In this document: piece after piece, positions 21,580 through 34,475 of the stretch
Position numbering within the stretch: the first letter of the stretch is position 1
How the letters are laid out: each line of letters opens with the position of its first letter
NCBI GenBank assembly: GCA_000320545.1
Contig: ADNK01002498.1
Span: forward strand, 1-64,000
Source of the DNA: Bigelowiella natans CCMP2755
Taxonomy: Eukaryota; Cercozoa; Chlorarachniophyceae
DNA length: 64,000 nucleotides
Reading direction: 5' to 3'
Notes under the pieces: generated by a model
Databases searched by the model: none
Told to the model about the DNA's origin: nothing
Seen by the model: the letters and a program-made list of their open reading frames with translations, nothing else
Made by a program: the position numbers and the translations under genes

Positions 21580-21779
21580 AATACCCCATCCTTCCTAGTA
21601 CAACACTCAGAGAGTCATACAAATACAAATTCGGTTCCAGGTACAATGTAAAGTTCGAAGAAGAAGATGACTATGACGAGGACGACGTCCAAGAGCATAC
21701 CACGAAGACAGCCACAGTCATTAAAACAACAAAGTCATAGGGTAATCTCTGAGTTTAGGGTATAGAGAATTAGAAAAAT

Positions 21780-21861
21780 GTTAGATGCAGACATTATCCA
21801 CAGTAATAAGTATATTTCATGTTAGATGCAGACATTATCCACAGTAATAAGTATATTTCAT
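21780..21861. repeat. Exact tandem duplication of a 41-bp unit
   Basis: Two adjacent identical 41-bp copies (21780-21820 and 21821-21861), each starting GTTAGATGCAGACA, lie downstream of the TRIAP1-like gene. A simple recent tandem duplication; no function is implied. Confidence 0.95.
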
Positions 21862-22963
21862 CGTCCACGTATACTTCATGCTGTTTCGAAGAAGTAAATT
21901 ATAACATAGGGATAAATTAGAAATACAGGGATACTGTTCGATATTGCTTTTTATCTACAATGTCATTTTGAGACGGATGCAATGATTAATTTAATTTAGT
22001 AGCATGCTTCAGTAGTCAAGTGTGTGTAAGATAAGCGCTTCGTTCAACATGCTATCTGGAGTATCACACTTCATTCTAATAGCATTGCATCATGGCCTGA
22101 CTAGATGCGAGATAATTCTTTAATAGGTTTTACAAAATAGCACACGATGTGAGCTATGAAGCAAACTGTACTGTATTATGACGGTATATGTACACTTCAA
22201 AGAGGCTGCGCAAAATCTTTATAATTTTATAATTGCCATGCGTGTCCTCGTTAGTAAAGCTAAGGAGCGTGTAGATGTCATCTAGATAATTATGCACGAA
22301 GAATGCGACTTTGATGCAGTGTTTCATCAACTGCTCGTAGGCCATACAACGCATAGCAGCTTCATCAATGCGATCCTGATGGCGATAAATTGCTATTGTT
22401 CGTCGTAGCACGCTGCTTGCCCGTGTCCTTGCCGCGGCTATGGTGCCATAAGTACACAGGATACTGACGTGCTTAGCTTATTAGCCAGGAACGACGTATG
22501 AAATGTTACCGCTATTTGAACTACTAGCTACTGCTATTTCTTAAAGTATTGCTCCTTTAGTGCTACCATATCTATTGATGAGCGTTCGCTGTGTACAGCT
22601 TTGTATTCGTATGTAATTTATGTACATACAGCAGACATTCGCCCATCAAGGTGCGTCATGATGATACTTCGGATGTAATCTCAAACAAAAGTGATGGACA
22701 AACATATCGTATATGTATAGCATGAATGCAAAAAATGACTCTTAATATACTTATTTGCCATCGCAATATTTTGCTATTTTACTGAATGTAGTGAATAAGA
22801 AGCATCCACCCATATCATTACTCCCAGTCAAAAGGTTCTAGAAAACTATCAATTTCTATAGTAATTCTGAGAGTATTTGTCGAACTTTTCCATGATTTGT
22901 TATATGTCTAGGAAAAATTTAGGTAAAATATATGTGGCAGTAACTCAATAGAAGTGGGACATC
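21862..22963. other. AT-rich intergenic region
   Basis: About 1.1 kb of low-GC sequence without a supported gene. A minus-strand open frame at 22154-22411 (85 codons) contains FVHNYLDDIYTL, weakly recalling a reverse-transcriptase active site, but nothing around it supports that. Confidence 0.5.
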
Positions 22964-24222
22964 TTAATGAGTTTTCTTCACAGGAGAACCTTCTTGCTTT
23001 TGTTGCTGCAGCAGCCAGAGGAGACACATCAAACCCAAACATGAAGTATAGAAAGCTACAAACCGAAGAAGCCGGCTGTAATCGACTAGAGCCACAACTA
23101 AAAATCCGGTTGAAAAAACTTTAAGCAAGCTTGGAGCTAATTTTTGCTTGTGGTTCGGCTTATTGGTGCCGCAGACCCGATCCAGTAATGGAACGAATTG
23201 TGAATAACAGTGATCATGATGTCGGTGGTGGCGTGAATGAGCCCTAGGGCCAGTCAAAATGTAGGAAGACAGTAGATGGTCTGGAGAGAGTAAGATGTCG
23301 TAGCCGCAATGATTGATAACAATTAAATAGGTGATGACAATGTCGTAGATGATACGGGTTAGCGTGTGATTCTCCAAGGTATTTACGCTCAGAATTGAGG
23401 GAATGACGCTGAGCCAAAAGTCTGCCATGGAGAATCGAAACGCATCACTTGCATACAAGTCATGGTTCGAATGATGGACGCTGTGAACGTGTCGGTAGAG
23501 CGAGGGCACCTTGTGTAGCGTCATGTGGAGGCAGAAGAAGTAAATATCATAGAAGAAGAGCTGCCCGCACAATTCCCCAATAAACGTCAATGTTGTTGGC
23601 GATTCTGCTGTGACCTTCTTTCGTGGGAAGCAGTAGTCGAAGAAAAGGATAGGCACCAGATAGAAGGCCGGACTGTGAAAGTACTGGAAAAACCTATTGT
23701 GCTTGCTTGTGAACACGCCAGGCTCTCTCTCGTGAAGCCGATATGAATCGAGCACTCCAGTTGCGTCAATTAAAACAAAGATTGTATAGTAGACGGCGAA
23801 GGAATAGGTGCTTACGATGGGCTCGGAGCTATCATGTACCACGAACCTGAAAGTTCAATGAGTAGGCATGGCACAATTTCTTAACAAATATCAAATTCTT
23901 TATGAACGTCAAAACACAGGAAGCCACCGTCGTGGACAAATAATGTTTCCTAAGTTTAAAAATCTAACCAGTGATTCCTCAAGGAATTCTGCCAAAGATC
24001 GTCCAGAATTCCATCAATGGATGAGCGAAACGCAAGTACGCACAGGAGAGATGCGTAGAAGCAGGCACGGACACATGCGATGGTGCTGATATTGAAGCCC
24101 TTAAACGGACGAGTGTTTTTTGGTATTTCCACTTGATTTAAATACGATTCCCTCAGCCAGTAGATGAAAGCGGTGTATCCGCCCACCAAGCTTACGTTGG
24201 AGAGAACGACTGAAAGTGACAT
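22964..24222 (-). CDS. Fatty acid hydroxylase superfamily (sterol desaturase-like) membrane enzyme
   Basis: Membrane-bound diiron oxygenase. Exons 23969..24222 and 22964..23846 join with Trp split across the intron (TG|gttaga ... tttcag|G), giving 378 aa. Histidine boxes are present in order: HMTLH (HX3H), HSVHH (HX2HH) and a His-dense third cluster RAHSRHHRHHDH, followed by LDRVCGT, which resembles the WDRLFGT block of sterol C5-desaturases and cholesterol 25-hydroxylases. Several hydrophobic segments flank the boxes, as expected for an ER enzyme. The third box is irregular compared with the usual HX2HH. The start at 24222 was chosen as the first Met directly before the hydrophobic N-terminus; an upstream exon cannot be excluded. 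Substrate class (sterol or fatty acid) cannot be decided. Confidence 0.85.
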
Positions 24223-24482
24223 ACACGGATGCGATCCCAACCTTGCAGAAACACATTTTGTCATCTACTGAAAGAAAACTCTGGACATGGTAGAATGATA
24301 TCCATGTAAATTGAGCTGGCACTTTACTCACCAGATCAAGTACTTGTGCACCTTCGACTTTTTGAAGGGGTTGGTGCGTTGAGTTGGGTTTTGTGTGGGC
24401 ACTACGAGAGCAGGCAGTTCGGCGAAGACAGCACCCAGAAGAAAAACACAAGTTTCGGTTTCAAACCTAGATCTACTTGTCG

Positions 24483-25157
24483 TTAGTAAAAAATCTCCGC
24501 TTTTCTTATTAGATATTCATGGAATCTCTTAATCACCTTGAATTCCCCTGCCTTTTGAAGATCGAAAGGGCCTGAATATTCTTCGGCAAAACTCAGGGTG
24601 ACATTGAATGCTTGAGGTTTTACCAATGCGACATTTACAACTGCATGATAATGAAAAAGGGCCGGTGAATAGTGATAAGAAATATTGTTTTTCTTTCGAA
24701 AAAGATTTCTTCGGCTCAACTTCAAATAATTTGAAATAATTCACTCGTCTTCATGCTCGCCCTACTCCTCTTCCTAGTGCTTGGACTTACCGGTGTGTGC
24801 CTAACGCTATTCTCACGTTTTGCTTCAATAACTTTTATTCAATGATGAAAGGGGTTGTTAGAGAGTAGAAGTGAAGTTGAGATTATAACAGATACCTATT
24901 TTAATCTGTTTATTAGAGGCGTCAACGCTCCGATTTCGCGGGCTATCAGTCTCAATCAACCAACCAGGAGAGGTTATGTCGAGTTCCCCAAAGGACTCTC
25001 CACTCTCACTTCCATCTGCAAGTAAACTAGTATCGCAGTTAGCTGCATCGGACGCAAAACTCCCCAAGAAAGCCCTTGCAGAACCAAAACAACACCACGA
25101 CTCCCCCAAGTTGCCGGAAAAAGAGACCATTGCACCACAGGTATGATAACGATACAT
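24483..25157 (-). CDS. Small two-exon protein of unknown function
   Basis: Exons 24896..25157 and 24483..24640 join in phase (ATAG|gtatct ... atgcag|TT), giving 139 aa. The N-terminal half is rich in Ser, Gly, Ala and acidic residues. The C-terminal half, starting KQIKIVVNVALVKP and ending RKAEIFY, looks like folded beta-strand followed by a basic helix. I recognise no family. It is tandem to the hydroxylase gene, which begins about 260 bp further down the same strand. The splice junction restores a continuous hydrophobic strand, which is the main argument for the model. Confidence 0.5.
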
Positions 25158-27321
25158 AATCGAGTTAGTTCTTTCCTAAGAGTTGTGACATCGTTCTTCT
25201 TGGTAACAATTTTTATCAGTTTCGAGTTCCCCCATGCCCATCGTGTGAGCCATCAACGACGGGTCTGCAGTAAATAAAACCACATGGCCTTTTATTCATC
25301 TGTTGATGGCTGGTAAATAACGAGAGTTGGCCCCTTTATTGGTTCCAAGACCTATGGCTTTAAACTGATATCGACAGCATAAATCTCGTTAGGGAGTATT
25401 TAACGCCATGCGCCCTGCTGAGATCGATAGATGTTATTTATTAGACCGAATGTCCTCAACACAGTGTATGCGCTGCTTTCTCCACAAATATGTTTGAAAC
25501 GTTCATCTTTTCATGTTTTATCCATAAAAACACGTGATGTTCTGTCCATGTTATAAGCACACAAAATCATAACATGTGCAAGTATAACATAGTGTACCTG
25601 TCACTAGCGTGTAGCCAGTAACTGTTTCGTAGCGCCAGATGAATGAACAAAGCCTAGCATGAGTGCGATCTTTGGCACAGTTCAGGCACAACATAATCTT
25701 ACATTAGTGAGAGGCACTGAGTTCCTTGCTGAAAATCTATTTCCTGTTCACATTGTGCAGTGCTTGTTCCATCTCGATCAGTCCACACGCAGACTCGAAA
25801 ATGTGAACATGCGATGACAATGAATGATGGACCGCAACAGACATGACATTGGCACAGCACCCATGCCTGTGTGTGCCCAGATGCATCGCACCAATGGCAT
25901 CGCATGCACCGCCGCATGTCTGTGCAATTGTATCTGTTTGCTGAACATCACCAACACCACATGTCTAGATGCATGCGAGGAACACAAGGAACTGCATGCG
26001 TTTGCAAGCTAGGCCTGACTCACAGCTAGACAGCACAAGGTGCCACATGTGCCCATGCCCTCCAGCTCGACGATCAAGCGTGACGCAAGCTGCCAGTTGC
26101 AGCAGCTCGCCTCACACAAATCTCAAGCTGTCTGGCTAGCTGTGGCTTGGTTCACAGATTCTCTCTCATGTTGCCCGGTGACTTCTAGACTTGCAACTTC
26201 AGGATGGTGAGAAGCAGAAGAGGAAGTGAAAATGTTGGAACATCACCGAGAAAATGGGAGCCAACGAAGTTGCGAGGCCCAACGTGCCCCAGACGAGAGT
26301 GTCTCCTACGATGCGATCCACTGGACAGTTGCATGGATGGGGGTGATTTCAAAGAAAGAAAAGAAAGAAAGAACTGTCTCTGATCGGCCGCATTTCCAAA
26401 GTGTTGCATGACACTTGCAAAGTGCGAAACACAGTACCTCGAGCTGAAATGCTGAAATCACGAGGACTCTCTGGACGTGGTGTTGTTGTGTGAAAACTGC
26501 AGCACGCTTGCAAAATTGGCGTGCATGCATGGCTGCACAAATTCATGAGAGAAAAGAGGATTGTCCACAGGGACATGGAAGTTGAGAGGGACGTCAAAGC
26601 GCATCCATCCTGACCAGAAACTTCCTGACAGGCTCCATCGACGAGGCGACCCTTGTCCAACTCACCAGAGGTTTCACCTTGCAGACAGGACTGCTGGTGC
26701 TGAGAGACGGAACCAGAACTTTGAGGCGAATGCACATGAGCAATTGAAAAATTGAATTTCGAATGGTCCTTCTCGGCTACGTTGTCAAGCGTTTTGGTGT
26801 CCCCACGAGAAAAGCAACAGGGTACGTTCTTACATGAGAAATGTGCGATGAGTATTATGTCGCTTGTGCGAAGCCCTAGCTGAAAAGAGCGAACGTTCCA
26901 TCAAAAGTTAGCGAACTCAGAACAAATCAGCTTCAAAAACACATCACATTGGACTTTTAAATATTTTATTGGAGAAATTATGCAAACGACATGGAAAAAG
27001 CGGAAAAAATGGTAGAGACATTGATACATTCAAAAAATTTGGCGCCACTGCGCTAAAGAGTACCAGACGTAGCCAATGTAATTTGCATCTGCGACAACGG
27101 GTATCATGTTGACGCAGAACAATGTATTTACATTGTGCGCTCAGAAAGGTCTGAAAGTTGTCGTCCTGACAGAATTCTGAGCGGAAAGCTTCCATCGAAG
27201 GTCTTATCCTTCTTCAGCTCCCGGAACTTCTCATCGTGCTCCCCCCTCGTCAACGCGCACCCCCCCCATTCACACCGTTCGAAAAGTCGAATAGTGACTA
27301 CTTTGGGTCATTCAGTCAGAT
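25158..27321. other. Gene-poor region with a TGCA/CATG-rich island (about 25,640-26,170)
   Basis: No supported gene in about 2.1 kb. From 25,640 to 26,170 the sequence is dense in GCATGC, TGCATG and CACATG words like other islands in the window. Open frames here lack codon-level structure and appear on both strands. The last part (27,000-27,321) should contain the promoter of the transporter gene; no clear TATA box is seen. Confidence 0.5.
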
Positions 27322-28445
27322 ATGGTTGACGAGAAACAAAGAAGCAGAAGCATCGGTATTCCTGCGGTACAGGCCAAATTTGGCTCCCATCTTCTGCCCC
27401 CCCCAGGTCGCTGTGTTGCTCTGAACACAATGTATAGCTCTGTGGTTGTGAGAGAGAGAGAGAGAGAGGTTTTATGCGCCCACTCTGCGTGTGATTTCCT
27501 GTATATTAAATTATCTCCCTTTTCTAGGGTGTTCAGCCGATTAAAAGCAGTCTGTACCCTGTGTCCTCCTGATGTTGTCTATCCTATTTCCTCATTAGAT
27601 CTCGGGGGGGAGAAGGAGAATCATCCAAACCAGGATCAAGGGATAGAACGGTCCAGATCCTATCAATCAGACCTTCGAAGTAAAGCATCGTTCTCCTCTC
27701 AATCGCCGTCGATGGTATTTATAGCCATGCGAGCTGCAACTTTACTAGTGTGTTCAAGCAGCATAAATCTTTGCATAACACATGATGTTTGAATACCTAG
27801 CTGGGAGCCATTGGAGTCGACCCAAACGCTTTAGAGTTGTCACGGAAAAACACCGAGATTGTTATACGCCCCATGGTTAGTCCAGTGTGCGTTTTAAGTT
27901 CAGAGAAATGTGTCGTCCTCAAACATAAATTCGTATGTACGTACTTGTGTTCATATATCAAACTATATTAAGATACATTCATTTGTATATATCGATGAAG
28001 GAGTTCGTTTATTTTGGACGTTTGAGGGATGATGATTTGTGGAACCGTTCTTGACATACAACACACACACACACACACACGCATACGCACGCACGCACGC
28101 ACATTTGTCCACCATGCATATGTAATACTAGGTGCGGACTCCAACTGTCCAGCGCATGTTCTCAAAGATTGAACCTGGCTCACTGCGAGGGTCCATATTC
28201 ACCCTATCTTCCAGTGCTATTGGTGCTGGCGTGCTGTCGCTCCCTTTGGTGATGAAGAACACCGGATTGGTGTTGGGAGGCATCCTCTGTATCGTCGGGG
28301 CGGTGCTTGCGCTTCTCTCGATGAATATGCTGGTAATAGGGGAGGGGATGATGGCGCACGCACGCTACAGTGTGACTATGAAGAAATCCGAATTTGATGG
28401 AAGCAGCAATACATGCTCAACCAACATGCGGACGCAAACACACAA

Positions 28446-28483
<38 letters not shown>

Positions 28484-28913
28484 AGTCCTCGCGCGCGTAG
28501 AGAGGAGACAGAAATAGCAATTGCGAAAGTAATCGTGCGCACCGCCCCCCCCTCCCCCCTCCCTCCATTTCTCTACAGGTCGATACGGCCGATGTAATAT
28601 TGTTCAATCGTGGCGGAAGTGGAGGGCGAGCAATCTCGTACTCCGAACTCGTGTCGCAAGTTCTGGGTCCACGCTGGGGGGTGGGGTTAGAGGTAACGAT
28701 GGTGGTATACTGCTTCGGTACGATCGTCGGCTACCTCCTGGTCATTGGAAAGGCTATAGGCGGTCTCTGCGAAGCTCTTGAAGTAGAATTGCCAAGCGAG
28801 GGGTACGTTGTGTTGTCCTGAGTTGGAAGAAGTGCCCTCCCCTTTCTATTTCATTTTACAGTAAACATGCGTGTGGGGCCCACAATATGAGCAGACACTT
28901 ATACACACAGCAC

Positions 28914-28952
<39 letters not shown>

Positions 28953-30399
28953 CAGACACCATCAAGAGATGATTAACATCCTTCATTCCATATGTACACT
29001 CTGAGCATCCGTCTCCCAACCTCGCAGCTTCCCCATCATGCTGGCCGCGCTGTTTGCGCTACCTCTGACGCTGTTCCGCGACATCTCGTACTTGGCACTC
29101 TCCAGCCTACTTGCCGTCACGGCCATGATCTACGTCTGCTTGTCAATCACGTGAGAACAGACGTTGAAAGATAACAAATAGACCAGAAGAGATCATGATC
29201 ACAATGATGAAGTAGCACGCATGAACTCATGAAATAACCATTCCTTTCGCTTCGCTTCCCTCACCCCTCTCTTCTTCTTCTTCTTCTTCTTCTTCTTCTT
29301 CTTCTTCTTTTTTTCCCCACCATCATCGCAGGTATCGTGGTACGCAGAACGGAACGCTCAAGGACTTGCCCGTGCCACTGTTCCGATTCGGTTCAGACTT
29401 CTGCTCGTCGGCTACTATCGTCTTCTTCGCATACAACTGCCATGTCAACATTTTCTCGATCTACTCGTCGCTTCACTACCCCCTTGTCTCGCGCATGAAG
29501 AAGGTGTGTGCAAAATGCTCTTCGTCATCATCAGCTTCTACACTACCAGCGCACATCGCCATCCTCGTCAAAATGATCGCCCCAATCTGACGTTTGTTTC
29601 TTCGTCATGGATAACATCAGGTAACCCAGCGCGCTGTCGGCCTGGAGGTAGCACTGTACATCCTCGTCGCGTCCTCGGGCTACCTGATGTTTCACCAGGA
29701 CACAGCCGGAAACATCCTACTGAACTTTCCGGCGAGCGATGTGCTGATGAACGTGGGCAAGGCTGGGGTCGCGTGTGCGCTCACTGCATCCCTTCCACTC
29801 TGCTTGCACCCGGCGAGAGAGAATTTCTATCTGTTGTTTTTCAAGTTTTCTGCGCTGTTTAGAGTCAGCGATGAAAAAGGTCGGGCCTGGGTTTCCCTCC
29901 CTCTCTCTCTACCCCCCCCCCCTCTCTCTATCTCTCTCTCTCCATCCATTTCACTCCTCCCCTCTTTTCTTTCTCTCTCTGCGACACACACACGCGCGCG
30001 CGCGCGCGCGCACGCACGCACATATGTCGAGAAAAGTAGCGGCAGATCAGACGGACAACTCACATCCCGCACACATCGTCGACATCCTTGCTCTCTCCCC
30101 TCAGCCTCTCTTTCCTCGCCTAATTCACCAGGAAAACCATTACTATCAAACTCCCCCGCTGGCTCCGGCACACCGCCCTTCGGTGTGTCGCAGAGGAAGG
30201 CTGCTGAAAAGCAGGAAGCGTCCCTACTCTTCCACATCTGTGTGACGCTGTGTATGATGGGCGGCGCGTTGTTCTTGGCGCTCAAAGTCCCAGGAGTGTC
30301 AGTGGTGTTCAGCTTCCTCGGAGCCACGGCTTGCGTAATCATCTGCTATGCGCTCCCGATCATGATGTACGTGTTCCTCTATTTGTGTGTCAATTGTAT

Positions 30400-30460
<61 letters not shown>

Positions 30461-30466
30461 GTACAT

Positions 30467-30505
<39 letters not shown>

Positions 30506-30896
30506 GGCGCCTCACCTTCTCGCAGCAGAACCTGAAAGTGTGGTTAATGCTCGCGCTCCCTCCCCCCCCCCTGCCTCTCCTTCCCTTCCTCCATATGTGC
30601 AGTGTGTAGTTGAGTGAGCGTTTCACTTGTTTTTTTGGTTGGCAAATGGACGCATCTTCGTTGTCCCCATGATCAACACCATCTTCATCACTATATCGTA
30701 ATTTGTCCACTTACATTTTCTTAGGTATGTGGAGGTTATAGAACAGCGCAACATGCTCTCGTCCCGTACATGCATCATGTTGCAGAAAATCGGCCTGTGG
30801 ACCCTTCTGACCGTTCTCATCGTCATAGGAGCTGTCAGCGCATCCGACTCCCTTTCACAAGTTATCGCTATGATCTCTGTTAGCAATGAGAAGTAG
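27322..30896 (+). CDS. Amino acid/auxin permease (AAAP) family transporter
   Basis: Secondary amino-acid transporter of the AAAP/SLC32-36-38 type. Exons 27322..27406, 27551..27714, 28132..28332, 28579..28802, 29028..29150, 29332..29503, 29621..29879, 30105..30366, 30725..30896 reconcile in phase to 553 aa. After a hydrophilic Ser/Arg-rich N-terminus, the family's first helix signature is visible (RGSIFTLSSSAIGAGVLSLP, compare GSVFNL-x-IGSGILGLP). Further helices include YCFGTIVGYLLVIGKAI, FPIMLAALFALPLTL, SSLLAVTAMIYVCLS, VGLEVALYILVASSGYL and CVTLCMMGGALFLAL. About eleven helices fit the family. The exon 1-exon 2 junction is the weakest; the rest is strong. A Ser/Pro-rich loop precedes the late helices. 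Nearly every intron carries a microsatellite. Confidence 0.88.
30397..30502. repeat. Symmetric (CA)n-(TA)n-(TG)n compound microsatellite, intronic
   Basis: A CA run, a TA run and a TG run follow one another in the last intron of the transporter gene. The outer blocks are reverse complements, so the whole tract could fold back as one long hairpin or cruciform. Confidence 0.9.
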
Positions 30897-31196
30897 GAGA
30901 GAGGACACACGCATCAGCTGCATCAGCTGCGACAATGATATTCACAACAGCAAGTATATCAAGGCCCCTATGCATATGTGCATTGGGGAATCGGTCAAGC
31001 GGAGCAAGTCATCTTTGTTTTCTCCTTGTATTATGTGTTACGCTGCTGCGTTCACCTACACTACTACTATTACTACCACCTCCTTCATTCTAGGATGCTG
31101 CCTGGGTTCGGTATCTTTCTTTAGGTCACGAATATTAGCAGACATACCTGTGTGTGTGTGTGTGGGATGTGATGGCACAGACGTATATAACAAATG

Positions 31197-31236
<40 letters not shown>

Positions 31237-33026
31237 GTACATACAAGAATCTGTGTACTAAATATGTGTATCAATCCAATCGCGAACTTTAAAAAATAAA
31301 AGTAATTTTGAATTGAGTCTTCACCACCTTCACAAGTGTTTTCTTCTCGTTGTACCGACGCTTCTGTTGGAGACAACTACGATCCACGTGCTCGTGTTTG
31401 CGTCTACTTTTGGATGTGATATGATTGATGAAAATTTCGATCAAGGTGATTGGCCACCAGTGTGCTTTAATGAGAAGTGCTATATCTTTTCCCTATTTTG
31501 CAGAATGGTGAACTGCATTAGTCATGTAAATATCCCTCGTATCCATAATATTAATGCAGGATTGTGCATTCGTGATGCATTGCATGTCTCTGCGCGGAAA
31601 CTTGCACTTTTTTTTTGCTGCACTTGTTTCAGATGCGTGTAGCTGGATCAGATGAAGCTAAGTTTGTTGCGATGGGTATCCGTCATGCACATAGCTGGCA
31701 GCGCTAGGTGTGCGAGATTGATCGAATACGTGCACTCACATACGAAGCATCGACAACCCATCGATCGCATCACATGCTCATCGTGCACTACGCACACGAT
31801 CTGTGCCCATGGAAACACGTGCTGTGCGCCGCCATTTGTGTGCATGAAAACCCGTAGTTGATCATCGCACACAGAAAAGCCATGCATCCCCATGCCACAA
31901 AATGCAACACTTAGCAGAAGTGCATGCGTCATTGTTTACATGTTGACATCATTGCTCACGTGCGTGCGCGAACCAAAAGACACGTACGTGCATCCGCATG
32001 AATCAACAGCGCCGCTGCCGTTGTTGGCTCAACGACATTCTGTCTTCTTGCGGGACGGTTGGGTGCCGTGTTTCCAAGTGCGAGTTGATGGTGTTCAGCT
32101 CGTCCTTTGTAACAATTCAAACGAAACACATTGTCACAAAAGGTGCGTGCGCCCCGAAGCGGAACGCTCGAAAAGCGATTCAAAATCTCGCAAAGCTAGA
32201 AAGGTGGGAAAAAATGAACCCAGCAGAACGTTCATGCCACCATTTCCCTGACCCCTGAATGGCGGCATGAGACTGCACGTTGTTGTCCTTTCTCAGCGAA
32301 AGAACAACTGCTGCCCCAACAAAGCCAGACTTGCTAGCTTGACACACACGCCTGCCAATGGGGCCTCGGCAGCCTTGGCATGCCGCTGCCGTCATTGCTC
32401 GAGCGTTCCTACTCACATCAATTCAAGATTCAACATTCATGTTCATTCGACATTCCAACGAGATGTGCCACCGGCACTGCTGACAAGCTGGACACGCCTC
32501 AAGCAGTTGCTTCGGATGAGGGATGGGTCCGGCAGTTCCGAGGGGGAACATGTCCGTGCGGATAAAATCTTTTGTTTGTTATCTACGACAACGTTTTTTT
32601 TTTGTCGCTGCTACAGCGTGTAATATCCGAAGAAAATGATAAAAAGTTGTTGGTTTCCTTCACTACGACATCATTTTCTTCTTCAAGCTCGCATCGACAC
32701 CAAGCCGACTACGTCGAGACAATTTTCGGCTTTCTCTGTTTGACCCCTGAAACGCCTTGCCGGGACACGTGATCACACTATGCAGCCTGGGCTGCTGTTA
32801 TCTGTCTCTACGGCATAGCATCAAGGCTGGAACTGCATATGGAGGCTCTCTCCCGACGATTTTCATCGCAGCTTTAACTAGAATACCAATGCATGCTATT
32901 GGATGATGAGCGTCAGACAACTGCTTCCGCATGTAATCCCGTGGTGAAGATGTCGATGACTTTCGGAAGAAGGCCATCGACATGATACTTTGCAACCAGA
33001 TGAATATCAAGGAATAATTTCCACAG
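30897..33026. other. Intergenic region with a TGCA/CATG-rich island (about 31,560-32,010)
   Basis: Contains an (AT)n run at about 31,200-31,230, then an island rich in TGCA, CATG and ATCGAT words. Open frames around 32,000-32,600 occur on both strands without splice or homology support. I see no RNA gene. Confidence 0.5.
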
Positions 33027-34021
33027 GTGATAAGGAGCAACGAACATATCTAGAGAGCGCATCGCGTGGGCAATTTGGCAACGACAGCGAGCGCGAACGA
33101 GTGAATGTAATCGGGCAAAGGTTCTCCAGGAATATTGTGCTCAAAGGATATCTGACAGCAATACTAACCGTCATACGCAACCTCTTAGGTACCAGAAATG
33201 GGAGGATCTATGCATCACGTCCTCTTCCGATTCTCTGGATGCTTTGGACCCGACGGAAGAAAAAGCCGAGCTGGTGGAACCGGCTGCCAGCGATCTTAAC
33301 CCGTTGCAAGTACCATATCACATTGTTTTAGAAGTTGATTCAGCCGGCTTATCTTCCACCATCCCGATTCTCCTTTTTGCATCATTTGAAGGGAACGTGG
33401 ATTCAGGAGAACCCGAGTCGCTTCTATACAATTTCGGGTCGACGCTTGATCGATTCTCGGAGAAAAATTGTCGGAGCCCTCTATAAGCGGGTGACGGATC
33501 AGCTTCATTGTAATGGAAATTAATCGCGGATTTTGGATGATAGTTTTTCGTACACCATTAGGCGACCAGCGGAAGAATGTTCATTGTGGGGAGTATTCTG
33601 TTTCGAAAGGGTTTCGAAGTAGACAGGGAAGGTATCCTATTCATTCCTTGAATTTTCAGATACTCCGTATGTGTTATAGTATCATATGTCTAACTACTGT
33701 TCTATTGGTTAGGATCTTCACTGACTTTGCATTGTGAGAGGTAACCCCACCCCCCCCCCCTACACACGCACATAAATTAGCAATATTTTCATGCGTAACC
33801 TTTATTCACACTTTCTCTTCTCTTGCACAAAACGTATCAGGTTAAATTCTACACTAAAATGGGACCGAGGATTATTCAATCTTCCGCCTGATCAGCAGAC
33901 TCAGATTAGAAGTCAGCTACAGCGAATGAATGTATCATCGAGTTCTCAAATGGAAGTTGCGCAAGGAATTAGAGAACTTCTCAAAAACCGATCCTCAACG
34001 AATACTAGCCAGCAGGGATGA
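33027..34021 (+). CDS. Possible multi-exon gene of unknown function (low confidence)
   Basis: Coding-like pieces lie on the plus strand with plausible splice sites: after the CAG at 33024-33026 a frame reads GDKEQRTYLESASRGQFG; 33188 onward reads YQKWEDLCITSSSDSLDALD; 33341 onward reads PAYLPPSRFSFLHHLKGTW to YKRVTDQLHC; and a terminal piece from 33841 (after cgtatcag) reads LNSTLKWDRGLFNLPPDQ to a stop at 34019-34021. I could not reconcile all phases between them. The first segment weakly recalls the N-terminal helix of plastid-lipid-associated (fibrillin) proteins; this is only an impression. Confidence 0.3.
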
Positions 34022-34435
34022 TATACGGAAGCCTTGTATTTTGGATACTGTTGTGTTCTTCCATGAAATGCATAGAACTACACACGCAGTTATGTAAATG
34101 TGCAGCACGGTATTTTTACAATTTGGAAGTGTTACGATGCATTCGGTCGCCTTTGATCATAGCAATATAAATAAGCGTCCTGCATGGATTCACGCAAAGT
34201 TGAGATACATATCAGCACTTTAAAAAGGTTTTCATGATGTTTTATGCCTACATTACTATATAAACATATGGAATAATATTTATGTGTACTAAACATGTAT
34301 TTTCGTCAAGCGTTTTGTCTCGCCATTCCTGTCCATGATCGCTCATGAGATGGATGCAATGAAATTGTTACAGTTTTTCAATGGTCATCCAAATGTAATT
34401 GTGCAATGCTGCGGCTACAGCGTTCATGTTTGATC

Positions 34436-34475
<40 letters not shown>

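Noticed and set aside
21471-21740. Plus-strand open frame with an acidic C-terminus (EEEDDYDEDD) overlapping the TRIAP1-like gene
   Set aside because: It runs through the second intron and terminal exon of the TRIAP1-like gene in another frame. The spliced frame gives a clean second CX9C motif, so the acidic frame is chance, mostly 3' UTR.
22154-22411. Minus-strand 85-codon frame containing YLDD, a possible reverse-transcriptase remnant
   Set aside because: No other RT blocks flank the motif, and the frame lies in AT-rich spacer without splice or repeat context.
31652-32623. Open frames of 60-120 codons on both strands
   Set aside because: No splice logic, no recognisable motif, and they overlap a TGCA-rich island that lacks stop codons by composition.
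33341-33523. A 34-nt intron linking NPLQ to PAYLPPS in the uncertain gene
   Set aside because: Too short for a usual spliceosomal intron; a donor further upstream is possible, so the gene is only reported as low confidence.
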